A stretch of DNA of 8,797 bases from an uncultured Actinomycetes bacterium (GCA_905181745.1 CAJIYV010000129.1:1-8797); one strand, 5' to 3'. Positions 1 through 7,066 are shown, counted from the first letter of the stretch. Made by a program: numbers and translations. Notes: generated by a model from the sequence alone, not told the origin.

Positions 1-1078
1 TTGCCCACGCCTCAAGGAACGGATAAAATGCCAGAGCGGTAAAGAGAATCCCGGGAATCACGACAGATGGGATCAACACGTTCCACGAGATGGTGAACCC
101 AGCGATCACGCTTTCCCAGTTCGGCATCAGGCGAAGGGCGCCATCAAGCCAACCGATATACCAGTCGGGCTGGGTGCCCGCTGAAACTTGATCCGGCATG
201 TATGGGCCAAAAATCCAGATCGGGTTGACCGTTACGAGCCCACCGATCAGGGCAATGATGCCAAAGACGATGAAGAAGAAACCGCCCGCTTTTGCCATGT
301 AGACCGGTAGAAGCGGGTAGCCCACAACGTTGCTGTTGGTGCGACCTGGTCCAGGGAACTGAGTGTGCTTTTGGGTCCAAACCATCATGAGGTGGGCGGA
401 GATCAGACCCAGAAGGAGACCTGGGATGAGCAGAATGTGTGCTGCGTAGAGCCGGGGAATAATTTCGGTTCCAGGGAACTCACCGCCGAACATGAGAAAT
501 GCTGACCACGTTCCCACAAGTGGAATGGACTGCAAAATCCCGCGAATAATTTGAAGTCCGGTACCTGAGAGAAGGTCGTCGGGGAGTGAATAGCCCGTGA
601 AGCCAGCACCTAATGCTAGAGCGGTTAGCCCCACACCAACAAGCCAGTTAAATTCACGTGGCTTGCGGAACGCCCCCGTGAAGAACACGCGGAACATGTG
701 AACCGCAATTGCGGCAACAAAAATGAGAGCTGACCAGTGGTGCATTTGGCGAATCAGCAGGCCACCGCGAACCTCGAAAGAGATGTCCAGTGTGGAAGCG
801 TACGCTTGGGACATCTCGACGCCTTTGAGCGGCACATATGCACCGTTGTACACCACTTCGACCATGCTGGGGTCATAAAACAAGGTCAAAAAGGTGCCGG
901 TAAGAAGTACAACAATGAATGAGTACAGGGCAATTTCACCGAGCATGAAGGACCAGTGATCTGGGAATACTTTGCCCAGGTTGCGTCCGAGAAACTTGTT
1001 GCTACCGAGGCGCTGATCCACGTATTTCGCTGTTACGCCACCTACCTGCTCAATCGGATGATCTGTTGTTGCACTCAT
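1..1078 (-). CDS. qcrB: Cytochrome bc1 complex cytochrome b subunit, QcrB (partial, C-terminus beyond left edge)
   Basis: This is the membrane cytochrome b of complex III, which oxidises menaquinol and passes electrons to the Rieske protein and to two b hemes. About 359 N-terminal residues are present; actinobacterial QcrB is usually about 540 residues, so roughly the last third is missing. Reading from the ATG at 1078 gives a continuous frame to the window edge. Heme ligand pairs are visible as H113 with H127 (13 residues between) and H214 with H229 (14 residues between). The wider second spacing resembles Gram-positive and b6f-type cytochromes. A PDWY motif at about 304-307 replaces the quinol-site PEWY, as is common in actinobacteria. 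Several hydrophobic helices are evident. The start codon overlaps the qcrA stop as ATGA, which supports this start and suggests translational coupling. Identification is firm. Confidence 0.95.
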   Translation of the reverse strand, partial: MSATTDHPIEQVGGVTAKYVDQRLGSNKFLGRNLGKVFPDHWSFMLGEIALYSFIVVLLTGTFLTLFYDPSMVEVVYNGAYVPLKGVEMSQAYASTLDISFEVRGGLLIRQMHHWSALIFVAAIAVHMFRVFFTGAFRKPREFNWLVGVGLTALALGAGFTGYSLPDDLLSGTGLQIIRGILQSIPLVGTWSAFLMFGGEFPGTEIIPRLYAAHILLIPGLLLGLISAHLMMVWTQKHTQFPGPGRTNSNVVGYPLLPVYMAKAGGFFFIVFGIIALIGGLVTVNPIWIFGPYMPDQVSAGTQPDWYIGWLDGALRLMPNWESVIAGFTISWNVLIPSVVIPGILFTALAFYPFLEAWA

Positions 1079-2139
1079 GCTCTATCTCGCTCCCAGAAAC
1101 TCGGTCCCACTGGCTCGGAAAAGTCCTCTACCGCCACTAAATATCCTTCCTCATCTACCGAGATTGGCAACTGCGGCATATTTCGGGCAGCGGGCCCATA
1201 AATTACCGCGCCAGAGTCAGCGAGATCGAAGGTTGATTGATGGCAGGGGCACAACAGGTGATGCGTGCGCTGTTCGTACAGCGCAATTGGACAACCCACA
1301 TGTGTGCAGATCTTGGAAAAAGCCAAGATTCCGTTGTAGTCCCAGCCTTCTCCCTGCTGTGAGCGAATTTGATCAGGATCCATGCGCACTAAAATAATGG
1401 CCGCCTTGCCCCGGGCGTTGAGGTTGTGTTCTTCTTCTTGAACCTCGAGGAGGCCCTCGGGTAAAGCAGACACGAGGCCGCCAACGGGAAGGTCTTCGGG
1501 GCGAACCGCTAGGTAGGTGCCGTCAGAAATGATTCGTTTTCCCTTGGCCCACAGGGTGTTCGACAGTATTTCGGTGGGGTTTTCGCCGGACGGGGTCACC
1601 CACAGGTCGCGTAGAAAGACTACGAGTGGGATGGGAAAGAATGCTAGCGCCCCCAGTAAGGTGCGCCGAATCATTTTGTAACGGGCGAAACCAGATTCGT
1701 CCTTGCCACGTTCGTAGTTGGCGACGGCGAGATTGTCCTCTTGGGGTTCAGACACCATGTCGTGGCGTTCCTGCACAACTTCAACGTCTGGCATGAGTTT
1801 TTTTGCCCATTGAATTGCACCGGTGCCGATCAGCAACACCGCGATCCCGAAAGTAAAGCCAAGTGCTACGTTACTGGCACCCACTTCACCAAGGACCGGG
1901 ATGTATACGACCGTGGTCTTATCGATCATGACATAAGCGGCAACTGAAAGCACCACGAAGAACATCGAAAGCGCAAACATTGCGGCAACTTGACGTTCCG
2001 CGCGGCGGGCTGCTTTGGGATCGGTATCTGTTACGCGCAACCGGTGTGGAATCTCGGCCACCGGCGAGTAACCCAGCTTCGCTGGAGCCGAATGTCCGTG
2101 ATCATCAGATGCATTTTCAGTGGGAGTGAGTGCGGTCAT
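1075..2139 (-). CDS. qcrA: Rieske iron-sulfur subunit of cytochrome bc1, QcrA
   Basis: This is the [2Fe-2S] subunit of complex III, carrying electrons from menaquinol to the diheme cytochrome c. I chose the ATG at 2139 (354 residues) because it overlaps the qcrC stop as ATGA. An in-frame start 20 codons upstream lies inside qcrC and encodes an unlikely N-terminus. Three membrane segments are visible at about 51-71, 90-108 and 160-177, the actinobacterial form (most other bacteria have one). The cluster motifs are CTHVGC at 278-283 and CPCH at 297-300. The ligands should be C278, H280, C297 and H300, with C283 and C299 forming the disulfide. A twin-arginine pair (R158, R159) sits just before the third helix, matching the known Tat-dependent insertion of that helix in actinobacterial Rieske proteins. 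The N-terminal about 50 residues are charged and cytoplasmic. Confidence 0.96.
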   Translation of the reverse strand: MTALTPTENASDDHGHSAPAKLGYSPVAEIPHRLRVTDTDPKAARRAERQVAAMFALSMFFVVLSVAAYVMIDKTTVVYIPVLGEVGASNVALGFTFGIAVLLIGTGAIQWAKKLMPDVEVVQERHDMVSEPQEDNLAVANYERGKDESGFARYKMIRRTLLGALAFFPIPLVVFLRDLWVTPSGENPTEILSNTLWAKGKRIISDGTYLAVRPEDLPVGGLVSALPEGLLEVQEEEHNLNARGKAAIILVRMDPDQIRSQQGEGWDYNGILAFSKICTHVGCPIALYEQRTHHLLCPCHQSTFDLADSGAVIYGPAARNMPQLPISVDEEGYLVAVEDFSEPVGPSFWERDRA

Positions 2140-2921
2140 CGCGCTTTGATTCCGATCCAGACGGCCGCTGCAATCAGCGCGGCAAATACGGCAACCCACA
2201 TGAATAGGCCCTCAACCACTGGGCCAAGTCGGCCAAGGGAAAGACCGCCGGGGCTCGGGGCTTCTTGTAAAGCCATGATGTAAGCGGTGACTGCTTTCTT
2301 CTCTTCAATTGGCAAGGTGTCATTGGAGAACACCGGCATGCTTTGGGGGCCACTCACCATGGCTTCATAGATTTCTTGGGGAGTTGCCTCCATCAGGCTG
2401 GGCGCATACTTACCCTGGGTGAGCGCCCCGCCTTGGCCGGCAGCTTGGTGGCATTGTGCGCAGTTAATGCGAAAAAGAACGCCACCTTCCGCTACGTCGG
2501 CATCTGAATAATCTAGGTCTTCAGCCGTTGGCATGGCAGGTCCCGGTGCCAAAGACGCAATGTAGGCGGTCAACGCGGCGATTTGCTCTGGGTCGTAACT
2601 GGGTTCTTTCGCAGTCGCCTGTGCACCGGGTGCCGCAAGTGGCATGCGGCCGGTCGCAACCTGGAAGTGGACTGAAGCGGCACCCACACCGAGCAGGGTG
2701 GGACCGTTGGTGGTTCCTTGGGCATTGAGGGCGTGACAGGAGCTGCAGCCTTCTAAATAGAGCTTTTTTCCCTCTTCCACTTGGGTCTGAGTGCCGAGTG
2801 CTGCCTGTGCAGGTTGGATATTGGAAACCGTTGAGTAAGTGATTCCCACGGTCCCAAGGGCTGCGACAAGCAGGAGCACGGCGACAAATGGGTTACGCCT
2901 TCGTGCGGACAGGAACTTCAC
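2136..2921 (-). CDS. qcrC: Diheme cytochrome c subunit of cytochrome bc1, QcrC
   Basis: This membrane-bound cytochrome replaces both cytochrome c1 and soluble cytochrome c in actinobacteria, linking complex III to the aa3 oxidase. It has 261 residues. An N-terminal hydrophobic segment (about 11-30) follows an RRR stretch, and a second membrane helix lies near the C-terminus (about 236-258), giving the usual two-anchor topology. Two heme c sites are CSSCH (59-63) and CAQCH (153-157). The likely axial methionines are M92 (in GRMP) and M194 (in SMPVF). The start is GTG at 2921, preceded by AAAGG about 10 nt upstream. It lies 46 bp after ctaE on the same strand and overlaps qcrA by 4 bp, so all are probably co-transcribed. 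Confidence 0.95.
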   Translation of the reverse strand: MKFLSARRRNPFVAVLLLVAALGTVGITYSTVSNIQPAQAALGTQTQVEEGKKLYLEGCSSCHALNAQGTTNGPTLLGVGAASVHFQVATGRMPLAAPGAQATAKEPSYDPEQIAALTAYIASLAPGPAMPTAEDLDYSDADVAEGGVLFRINCAQCHQAAGQGGALTQGKYAPSLMEATPQEIYEAMVSGPQSMPVFSNDTLPIEEKKAVTAYIMALQEAPSPGGLSLGRLGPVVEGLFMWVAVFAALIAAAVWIGIKAR

Positions 2922-2967
2922 AGCAGCAAAGCCTTTCTCAGTTGTTGATTAACAGGTGAAACTGATT

Positions 2968-3579
2968 CTATTTTAAGATGTAGATCATGAAAAACAGTGC
3001 AATCCACACAACGTCAACGAAATGCCAGTAGTACGAAACGACGATTGCACGAGTGGCTTGCTCGTGGGTGAAACGCCTTGCAACATAGGTGGTAGCCAGA
3101 ACTAGCAGGAAGGCAATCAGGCCCCCCGTGACGTGCATTCCGTGAAAGCCGGTCGTGATGTAGAAGGCGGAGCCGTACGCGTTTGAAGAAAGGGTAAGGC
3201 CTTCATGAACCAGTTCTGTGTATTCGGTAATTTGGCCGCCAATAAAAAAAGCGCCCATGAGAAAAGTGATAATGAACCATCGGCGCAAACCTTTGACGTC
3301 GCCGCGTTCAGCGGCGAAGACGCCCAACTGGCACGTGACCGAGCTCAGAACAAGAACAGTGGTGTTGACGCTGGCAAAGGGAATATTGAGAAGTTGGGTT
3401 TCATTTGCCCACAAATCTGGGTTGACCGCGCGCATCGTGAAATACATGGAAAATAGGGCGGCAAAGAACATCAGCTCGCTGGAAAGCCACACGATAGTGC
3501 CGACGGAAACTATATTGGGGCGATTAGCTGGCGCATGGTCATATGCCTGGGGAATCACGGTTGCTTGGGCCACGGTCAT
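2968..3579 (-). CDS. ctaE: Cytochrome c oxidase subunit III, CtaE
   Basis: This is subunit III of the aa3-type terminal oxidase (complex IV), a membrane subunit that stabilises the catalytic core and contributes to proton uptake. At 203 residues it is the short, five-helix form; seven-helix versions are longer. Recognisable stretches are NRPNIVSVGTIVWLSSELMFF near 19-39 with the conserved membrane glutamate E35, TGFHGMHV at 143-150, and YYWHFVDVVW at 183-192. Hydrophobic segments lie at roughly 24-47, 72-90, 103-118, 137-165 and 181-202. The ATG at 3579 is preceded by a modest purine-rich GAGAGAG and gives the expected family N-terminus. It is the first gene of the respiratory operon here. 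Oxidase subunits I, II and IV are not in the window. Confidence 0.96.
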   Translation of the reverse strand: MTVAQATVIPQAYDHAPANRPNIVSVGTIVWLSSELMFFAALFSMYFTMRAVNPDLWANETQLLNIPFASVNTTVLVLSSVTCQLGVFAAERGDVKGLRRWFIITFLMGAFFIGGQITEYTELVHEGLTLSSNAYGSAFYITTGFHGMHVTGGLIAFLLVLATTYVARRFTHEQATRAIVVSYYWHFVDVVWIALFFMIYILK

Positions 3580-3619
3580 ACTCTCTCAGATCCGTCTAAT
3601 TATTTCTCTCTGACCCCCT

Positions 3620-3625
3620 ATTACA
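3620..3625 (-). promoter_or_regulatory. Candidate -10 element for the ctaE-qcrCAB operon
   Basis: On the minus strand the hexamer reads TGTAAT, five of six matches to TATAAT, about 40 bp upstream of the ctaE ATG. No convincing -35 is seen at the normal distance (TAACGA at 3643-3648 is poor). It is the best -10 candidate in the intergenic region, but the call rests on one hexamer. Confidence 0.3.
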
Positions 3626-3680
3626 AAAACGTGATTTTGGACTCGTTATTGAGCCTGTATTTCGCAGAAAAAAACTTCTG

Positions 3681-3694
3681 GCTAGAGTACTAGC
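3681..3694. repeat. Inverted repeat GCTAG-4 nt-CTAGC over the promoter
   Basis: Two 5-bp arms flank AGTA, ending directly before the GTG start at 3695 and covering the candidate -10 box. A second CTAG-ended palindrome lies at the trpD start (4111-4125). A protein bound here would block a leaderless promoter. The arms are short, so chance is a real alternative. Confidence 0.35.
3683..3688 (+). promoter_or_regulatory. Leaderless-type -10 box of the receiver-like gene
   Basis: TAGAGT fits TANNNT and ends 6 nt before the GTG at 3695, so the expected transcription start coincides with the start codon. No Shine-Dalgarno sequence precedes the GTG. A weak -35 candidate TTCGCA lies at 3661-3666 with a 16-bp spacer. 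The box sits inside an imperfect palindrome (3681-3694, arms GCTAG and CTAGC), which could serve as an operator; that part is inference. Confidence 0.5.
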
Positions 3695-4114
3695 GTGGCA
3701 AGAGAAGTGGGCGCAGGGGATTCCCTTAAAGTCCTGGTGTACAGCAGTAACCGCAACACCCGCGCTGACGTATTGATGGCTCTTGGCCCACGGCCATCCA
3801 TGAGCCTGCCTCTCGTTGAATACACTGAAGTTGCCACCGAGCCGGCCTTTATTTCCGCCGCCGATAACGGCAAATTTGATCTTTTTATTCTTGATGGCGA
3901 AGCGACCCCTGCCGGCGGAATGGGGCTTGCCCGCCAGATTAAAGACGAGCTCTTCCGGTGCCCGCCAGTGCTCGTGCTGATCGCCCGCCCCCAAGACGCT
4001 TGGTTGGCCACCTGGTCCCGGGCCGATGCCGTAGTGGGCCTGCCCATTGAGCCGGTGTCAACTGCCCAGGCGGTTAATCGCCTTTTGTCCACCCGACTGA
4101 GCCGGATTTCCTAG
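3695..4114 (+). CDS. Small response-regulator-like protein with a degenerate receiver domain
   Basis: The 139-residue protein has the pattern of a stand-alone CheY-like receiver: beta strand LKVLVYSS (11-18), FDLFILDGEATPAGG (61-75) with D67 at the usual phospho-acceptor place, PVLVLIARPQ (91-100), and a final strand and loop VVGLPIEP (113-120). Key residues are lost. The acidic pair after strand 1 is replaced by SSN (17-19), the switch Thr/Ser after strand 4 appears as I97, and the conserved Lys before the last proline is E119. There is no DNA-binding or enzymatic output domain. It is therefore probably a pseudo-receiver acting by protein contact, not by standard phosphorylation. The GTG start is chosen because a TANNNT box lies 6 nt upstream. 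It is divergent from ctaE and 10 bp upstream of trpD. The function is unknown. Confidence 0.75.
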   Translation: MAREVGAGDSLKVLVYSSNRNTRADVLMALGPRPSMSLPLVEYTEVATEPAFISAADNGKFDLFILDGEATPAGGMGLARQIKDELFRCPPVLVLIARPQDAWLATWSRADAVVGLPIEPVSTAQAVNRLLSTRLSRIS

Positions 4115-4125
4115 AAAATTTCTAG
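4111..4125. repeat. Perfect palindrome CTAGAAA-A-TTTCTAG at the trpD start
   Basis: Seven-base arms are separated by one base. The element contains the stop codon (TAG, 4112-4114) of the upstream gene and ends on the first base of the trpD GTG. It may be an operator, a small RNA hairpin affecting reinitiation, or chance. No Shine-Dalgarno sequence is present in this junction. Confidence 0.5.
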
Positions 4126-5222
4126 TGGAAAGCACCAGTTGGTCTGCAGTGCTGGGCGGCTTCTCAGCCAGTGCACCCCTGGCACCTGACATGGCCAATT
4201 GGGCCATGACCCAAATTCTCAGCGGCCAAGCAACCGACGCTCAGACGGCCGCATTTGCCATGGGACTCCACATCACGGGTGAAACTTCGGAGCAAGTCGC
4301 AGTTTTGGCAGCCACAATGTTGGAGTTCGCGAATCTGGTGCCGGCGATACCAGGCATTTCGGCGGTTGTGGACGTTGTGGGCACCGGAGGAGACGGCTCC
4401 CATTCGGTCAACATCAGTACCATGGGGGCTGTGGTGGCTGCCGCCTGTGGGGTGACGGTGATAAAACACGGCAACCGCGCGTTTTCCAGTTCAACAGGTT
4501 CAGCTGATTTACTCGAAGCGCTCGGACTCGATCTTGATCTCTCGGCCGATCAGGTTGCCGCGGTCGCCCAAATAGCAGGGATCGCTTTTTGTTTCGCACC
4601 CAATCACCACCCGGCGATGCGATTTGCTGCACCTGCTCGCACCCAGCTGGGGATCCCCACCGTATTTAATATTTTGGGTCCACTCACTAACCCGGCACTC
4701 GCTAACGCAGCTTTGGTCGGTTGCGCACACATCCCACTTGCACCGGTTATGGCACGTGTGTTGGCCAGCCGCGGGGTCCGTGCACTAGTAGTGCGGGGGA
4801 CTGATGGCCTCGATGAAATCTCTCTGTCCGCACCAACCCAGGTGTGGGATGCGACCAGCGGTGAAGTAGTTGAGACCCGGTTGGACCCGGCTGATTTTGG
4901 AATTATTGGTTTTCGCACTGAACATCTGCTCGGCGCAAGCCCCGAAAGAAATGCGGACCTCACCCGTAAGGTTTTTGGCGGTACGGACCCTGGTGCGGAC
5001 TCAGAAGTTGTGGCATCGATTCGGCTCGCAGTAGCGCTGAACGCGGCGGCAGCTCTGGCCGCAGCAGATTCCGTGGATGATCCGAATGCTTGTTCAGTTC
5101 CGCTGAGCGACCGGATCAATACCCACTTGCCCCGCGCCCAAGCCGCACTCGACACCGGTCAGGCATGGATAGTGTGCGAAAAGTGGATTGCTACCGCGGC
5201 GCAAGTGAAGAGCGCTGGTTAA
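4125..5222 (+). CDS. trpD: Anthranilate phosphoribosyltransferase, TrpD
   Basis: The enzyme transfers a phosphoribosyl group from PRPP to anthranilate, the second step of tryptophan synthesis. At 365 residues it has the expected length. Family motifs in order are the PRPP glycine loop GTGGDGS (86-92), NIST (96-99), KHGNRA (114-119), NHHPAMR (160-166) for anthranilate binding, GPLTNP (185-190), and GLDE (228-231) for metal binding. The first possible start, GTG at 4125, places the helical N-terminal domain (SWSAVLGGF...) correctly. It lies 10 bp after the receiver-like gene with no visible ribosome site, so translation may depend on the upstream gene. No other trp genes are nearby. The location next to ctaE-qcrCAB matches M. 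tuberculosis (Rv2192c beside Rv2193). The 3' end is 11 bp from the convergent exonuclease gene. Confidence 0.96.
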   Translation: MESTSWSAVLGGFSASAPLAPDMANWAMTQILSGQATDAQTAAFAMGLHITGETSEQVAVLAATMLEFANLVPAIPGISAVVDVVGTGGDGSHSVNISTMGAVVAAACGVTVIKHGNRAFSSSTGSADLLEALGLDLDLSADQVAAVAQIAGIAFCFAPNHHPAMRFAAPARTQLGIPTVFNILGPLTNPALANAALVGCAHIPLAPVMARVLASRGVRALVVRGTDGLDEISLSAPTQVWDATSGEVVETRLDPADFGIIGFRTEHLLGASPERNADLTRKVFGGTDPGADSEVVASIRLAVALNAAAALAAADSVDDPNACSVPLSDRINTHLPRAQAALDTGQAWIVCEKWIATAAQVKSAG

Positions 5223-5233
5223 TCCAGGTAAGG

Positions 5234-7054
5234 CTAGAAGTAGGCAATCCGGGTCACGCCAGGTGCTCGCGGACCAACGGGTCTACCCGTTGGTCCGTGC
5301 CCGGTAACTGCTGCAAGGCGTTCACCGACCACCCGGCGGACGTCTAAGAGTTGAAGTGTTTCTTTTCCACCACAATCAATGGGCATGGATAGATCGCGCG
5401 AACTGGCAACTAAACGAACACCGTCACTTTCGAGCCAACGCAGAAGATCAAATGCTTCCTCGGTGACACCCGCGGGCGCTGGCTCGATTCCAGGTTCAAC
5501 AAATTCAGCGCTGGCAACCAGTGCCGCAACATGTGGCCATGGGTCAAAGCCAGGTTCAACAACACCCGCTGCAGCCAGTCTGCCGTACCGGATCACGTGA
5601 ATTTCCCAACCACCATCAATGGTGTTCTGCGCCGCGACGAGCTCTGGTGTTGTTGCGATCCACCGCAGTCTCTCGGTGCGAAATACCGCGTTGACGTAGT
5701 GGCCTAAAGCTTCGCGCCAGTTGGCGGCTTCCTCGAAGCGCTCCTGCAGCGCAAGGGTTTTCATGAGTTCAGTGATGTGGGTAACAACTGTTGACGTGTT
5801 CCCGGACATCGCGATTGATGCATGATTAACGATGCTCAGATACTGCTCCCGGTCATGATTGCGCGTACATGGAGCAACGCATTTACCAAGTTCTGCACGA
5901 ACGCACCCTGGGATTTCAGTGCGCGGTTGGGCGGCGATTTTGATGGTACAAGTGCGAAGTGAAATAGTTTCGTTGATGGTATCGAGTGCGGAATTCGCGG
6001 CAGCACGCGAAGTAAATGGGCCGATATATCGAGCGCCCTCGGCGTAGTCGTCTTTTAACTGTTTTGTAACTATCAATCGGGGGGCTGGTTCCGAGGTGAG
6101 TTTGAGCCAAGACACTGAGTCTGCAGCGCGCGAACGTCGGTTGTAACGAGGCTGTTCACTTACGATGAGGCGCAACTCGCGGATTTTTGCCTCGAGAATG
6201 GTTGAACAGACGATGGGTCGCACCTGTTGGGCGATCTTGATCATTTCTGACATGCGTCGTCGGTTTTCGGCGGCGGTGAAATATGTGCGTACTCGATTTC
6301 GAATGTTTTTTGACGTTCCAATGTAGAGCGGACGTCCCTGTGGATCTTCGAAAATGTAGACACCAGGTGTGGCTGGCAGTCCGTCAGCCAAGTTTTTCTT
6401 GTTTCGTTGAACCTCACTCACCCGCGAAGTAAATGCGTGTAGATCTTCGAGTGTGTGCACCCCGTAATTTCCGAGTCGTTCAAATAGGTGGTGCATGACG
6501 TCGGTGGTTGCCCGCGCATCGTCGAAAGCCCGGTGGGTGGGCTGAACTTCGGTGCGAAAAAATGAACTCAAGGTGGCGAGTTTGCAATTACGAACTTCGT
6601 CACGGTGCAGTGCAAGCCGAGCAATGCGTACCGTGTCAATCACTTTGTTACTTGGCCAAGTTATGTCGAATTTTGCGCAGGCGCCTTTAAGGAACCCAAT
6701 GTCGTAGGGGGCGTTGTGGGCGACAAATACGCATTCGCCGGCGAAATCAAGAAACATCGAGACCGCGGTGTGAACGCTGGGTGAACGAGAAACCATGGAG
6801 TCGGTGATGCCGGTCAAAGTTGCAATAAAAGGTGGAATGGATGATCCCGGGTTAACTAATGTCGTGAATTCGCCAATTACTTCACCACCACGGACTTTAA
6901 CAGCACCAATCTCGGTGATTCCGGCGTCGATCCCTGCACCACCGGTGGTTTCTAGGTCAACGATTACGAAAACACAATCCGATAACTGCGTGCCCAAATC
7001 CGATAGTGATAGCTGGGTTGCGGCCAGCGCGCCGGGAGGGTTGATCACGGTCAC
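5234..7054 (-). CDS. DEDDh exonuclease fused to a UvrC N-terminal half (GIY-YIG, Cys cluster, UVR motif)
   Basis: This 606-residue protein is probably a DNA repair nuclease. Residues about 27-190 form a DnaQ-like 3'-5' exonuclease with DLET (D33, E35), HNAPYD (D118) and HRAFDDA (H174, D179), a complete DEDDh set. Residues about 228-305 form a GIY-YIG nuclease: GVY (231-233), LYIG (243-246), arginines 252-256, likely catalytic E293, and PRYN. C369, C384, C392 and C396 match the four-cysteine cluster of UvrC, proposed there to bind iron-sulfur. A UVR-like motif (about 425-452, RFEEAANWREAL) could contact UvrB. The UvrC RNase H-like and HhH domains are absent, so it would make at most a single incision. 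The family is widespread in actinobacteria (M. tuberculosis Rv2191). The GTG at 7054 is supported by a TANNNT box 6 nt upstream; GTG at 7048 is possible. Confidence 0.92.
   Translation of the reverse strand: MTVINPPGALAATQLSLSDLGTQLSDCVFVIVDLETTGGAGIDAGITEIGAVKVRGGEVIGEFTTLVNPGSSIPPFIATLTGITDSMVSRSPSVHTAVSMFLDFAGECVFVAHNAPYDIGFLKGACAKFDITWPSNKVIDTVRIARLALHRDEVRNCKLATLSSFFRTEVQPTHRAFDDARATTDVMHHLFERLGNYGVHTLEDLHAFTSRVSEVQRNKKNLADGLPATPGVYIFEDPQGRPLYIGTSKNIRNRVRTYFTAAENRRRMSEMIKIAQQVRPIVCSTILEAKIRELRLIVSEQPRYNRRSRAADSVSWLKLTSEPAPRLIVTKQLKDDYAEGARYIGPFTSRAAANSALDTINETISLRTCTIKIAAQPRTEIPGCVRAELGKCVAPCTRNHDREQYLSIVNHASIAMSGNTSTVVTHITELMKTLALQERFEEAANWREALGHYVNAVFRTERLRWIATTPELVAAQNTIDGGWEIHVIRYGRLAAAGVVEPGFDPWPHVAALVASAEFVEPGIEPAPAGVTEEAFDLLRWLESDGVRLVASSRDLSMPIDCGGKETLQLLDVRRVVGERLAAVTGHGPTGRPVGPRAPGVTRIAYF
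5270..5297. terminator. Perfect 13-bp inverted repeat at the convergent 3' junction (possible bidirectional terminator)
   Basis: The arms CGGACCAACGGGT and its exact complement are separated by 2 nt; in RNA this gives at least a 12-bp GC-rich stem with a TCTA loop. It lies 48 bp beyond the trpD stop and within the last codons of the exonuclease gene, in a tail beyond the recognisable domains. No T-run follows on either strand, so it is not a classical intrinsic terminator. U-less hairpin terminators have been proposed in actinobacteria. It could also protect 3' ends. Confidence 0.5.
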
Positions 7055-7060
7055 AAACTA

Positions 7061-7066
7061 ACGCTA
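7061..7066 (-). promoter_or_regulatory. Leaderless-type -10 box of the exonuclease gene
   Basis: On the minus strand TAGCGT fits TANNNT and ends exactly 6 nt before the GTG at 7054. There is no Shine-Dalgarno sequence before that GTG. The geometry is the same as at 3683-3688. No clear -35 is seen. Confidence 0.5.

Noticed and set aside
2140..2199. Longer qcrA start giving 20 extra residues
   Set aside because: It lies inside qcrC, encodes a cysteine-rich tail unlike Rieske N-termini, and the ATGA overlap at 2136-2139 gives a better start.
3682..4092. Antisense open frames opposite the receiver-like gene and trpD
   Set aside because: They are shadows of GC-biased codon use; the plus-strand frames carry the recognisable motifs.
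5490..5562. 13-bp direct repeat CCAGGTTCAACAA, copies at 5490-5502 and 5550-5562
   Set aside because: It is in coding sequence and encodes VEPG twice, 20 codons apart; this is a small protein-level repetition and not a mobile or regulatory repeat.
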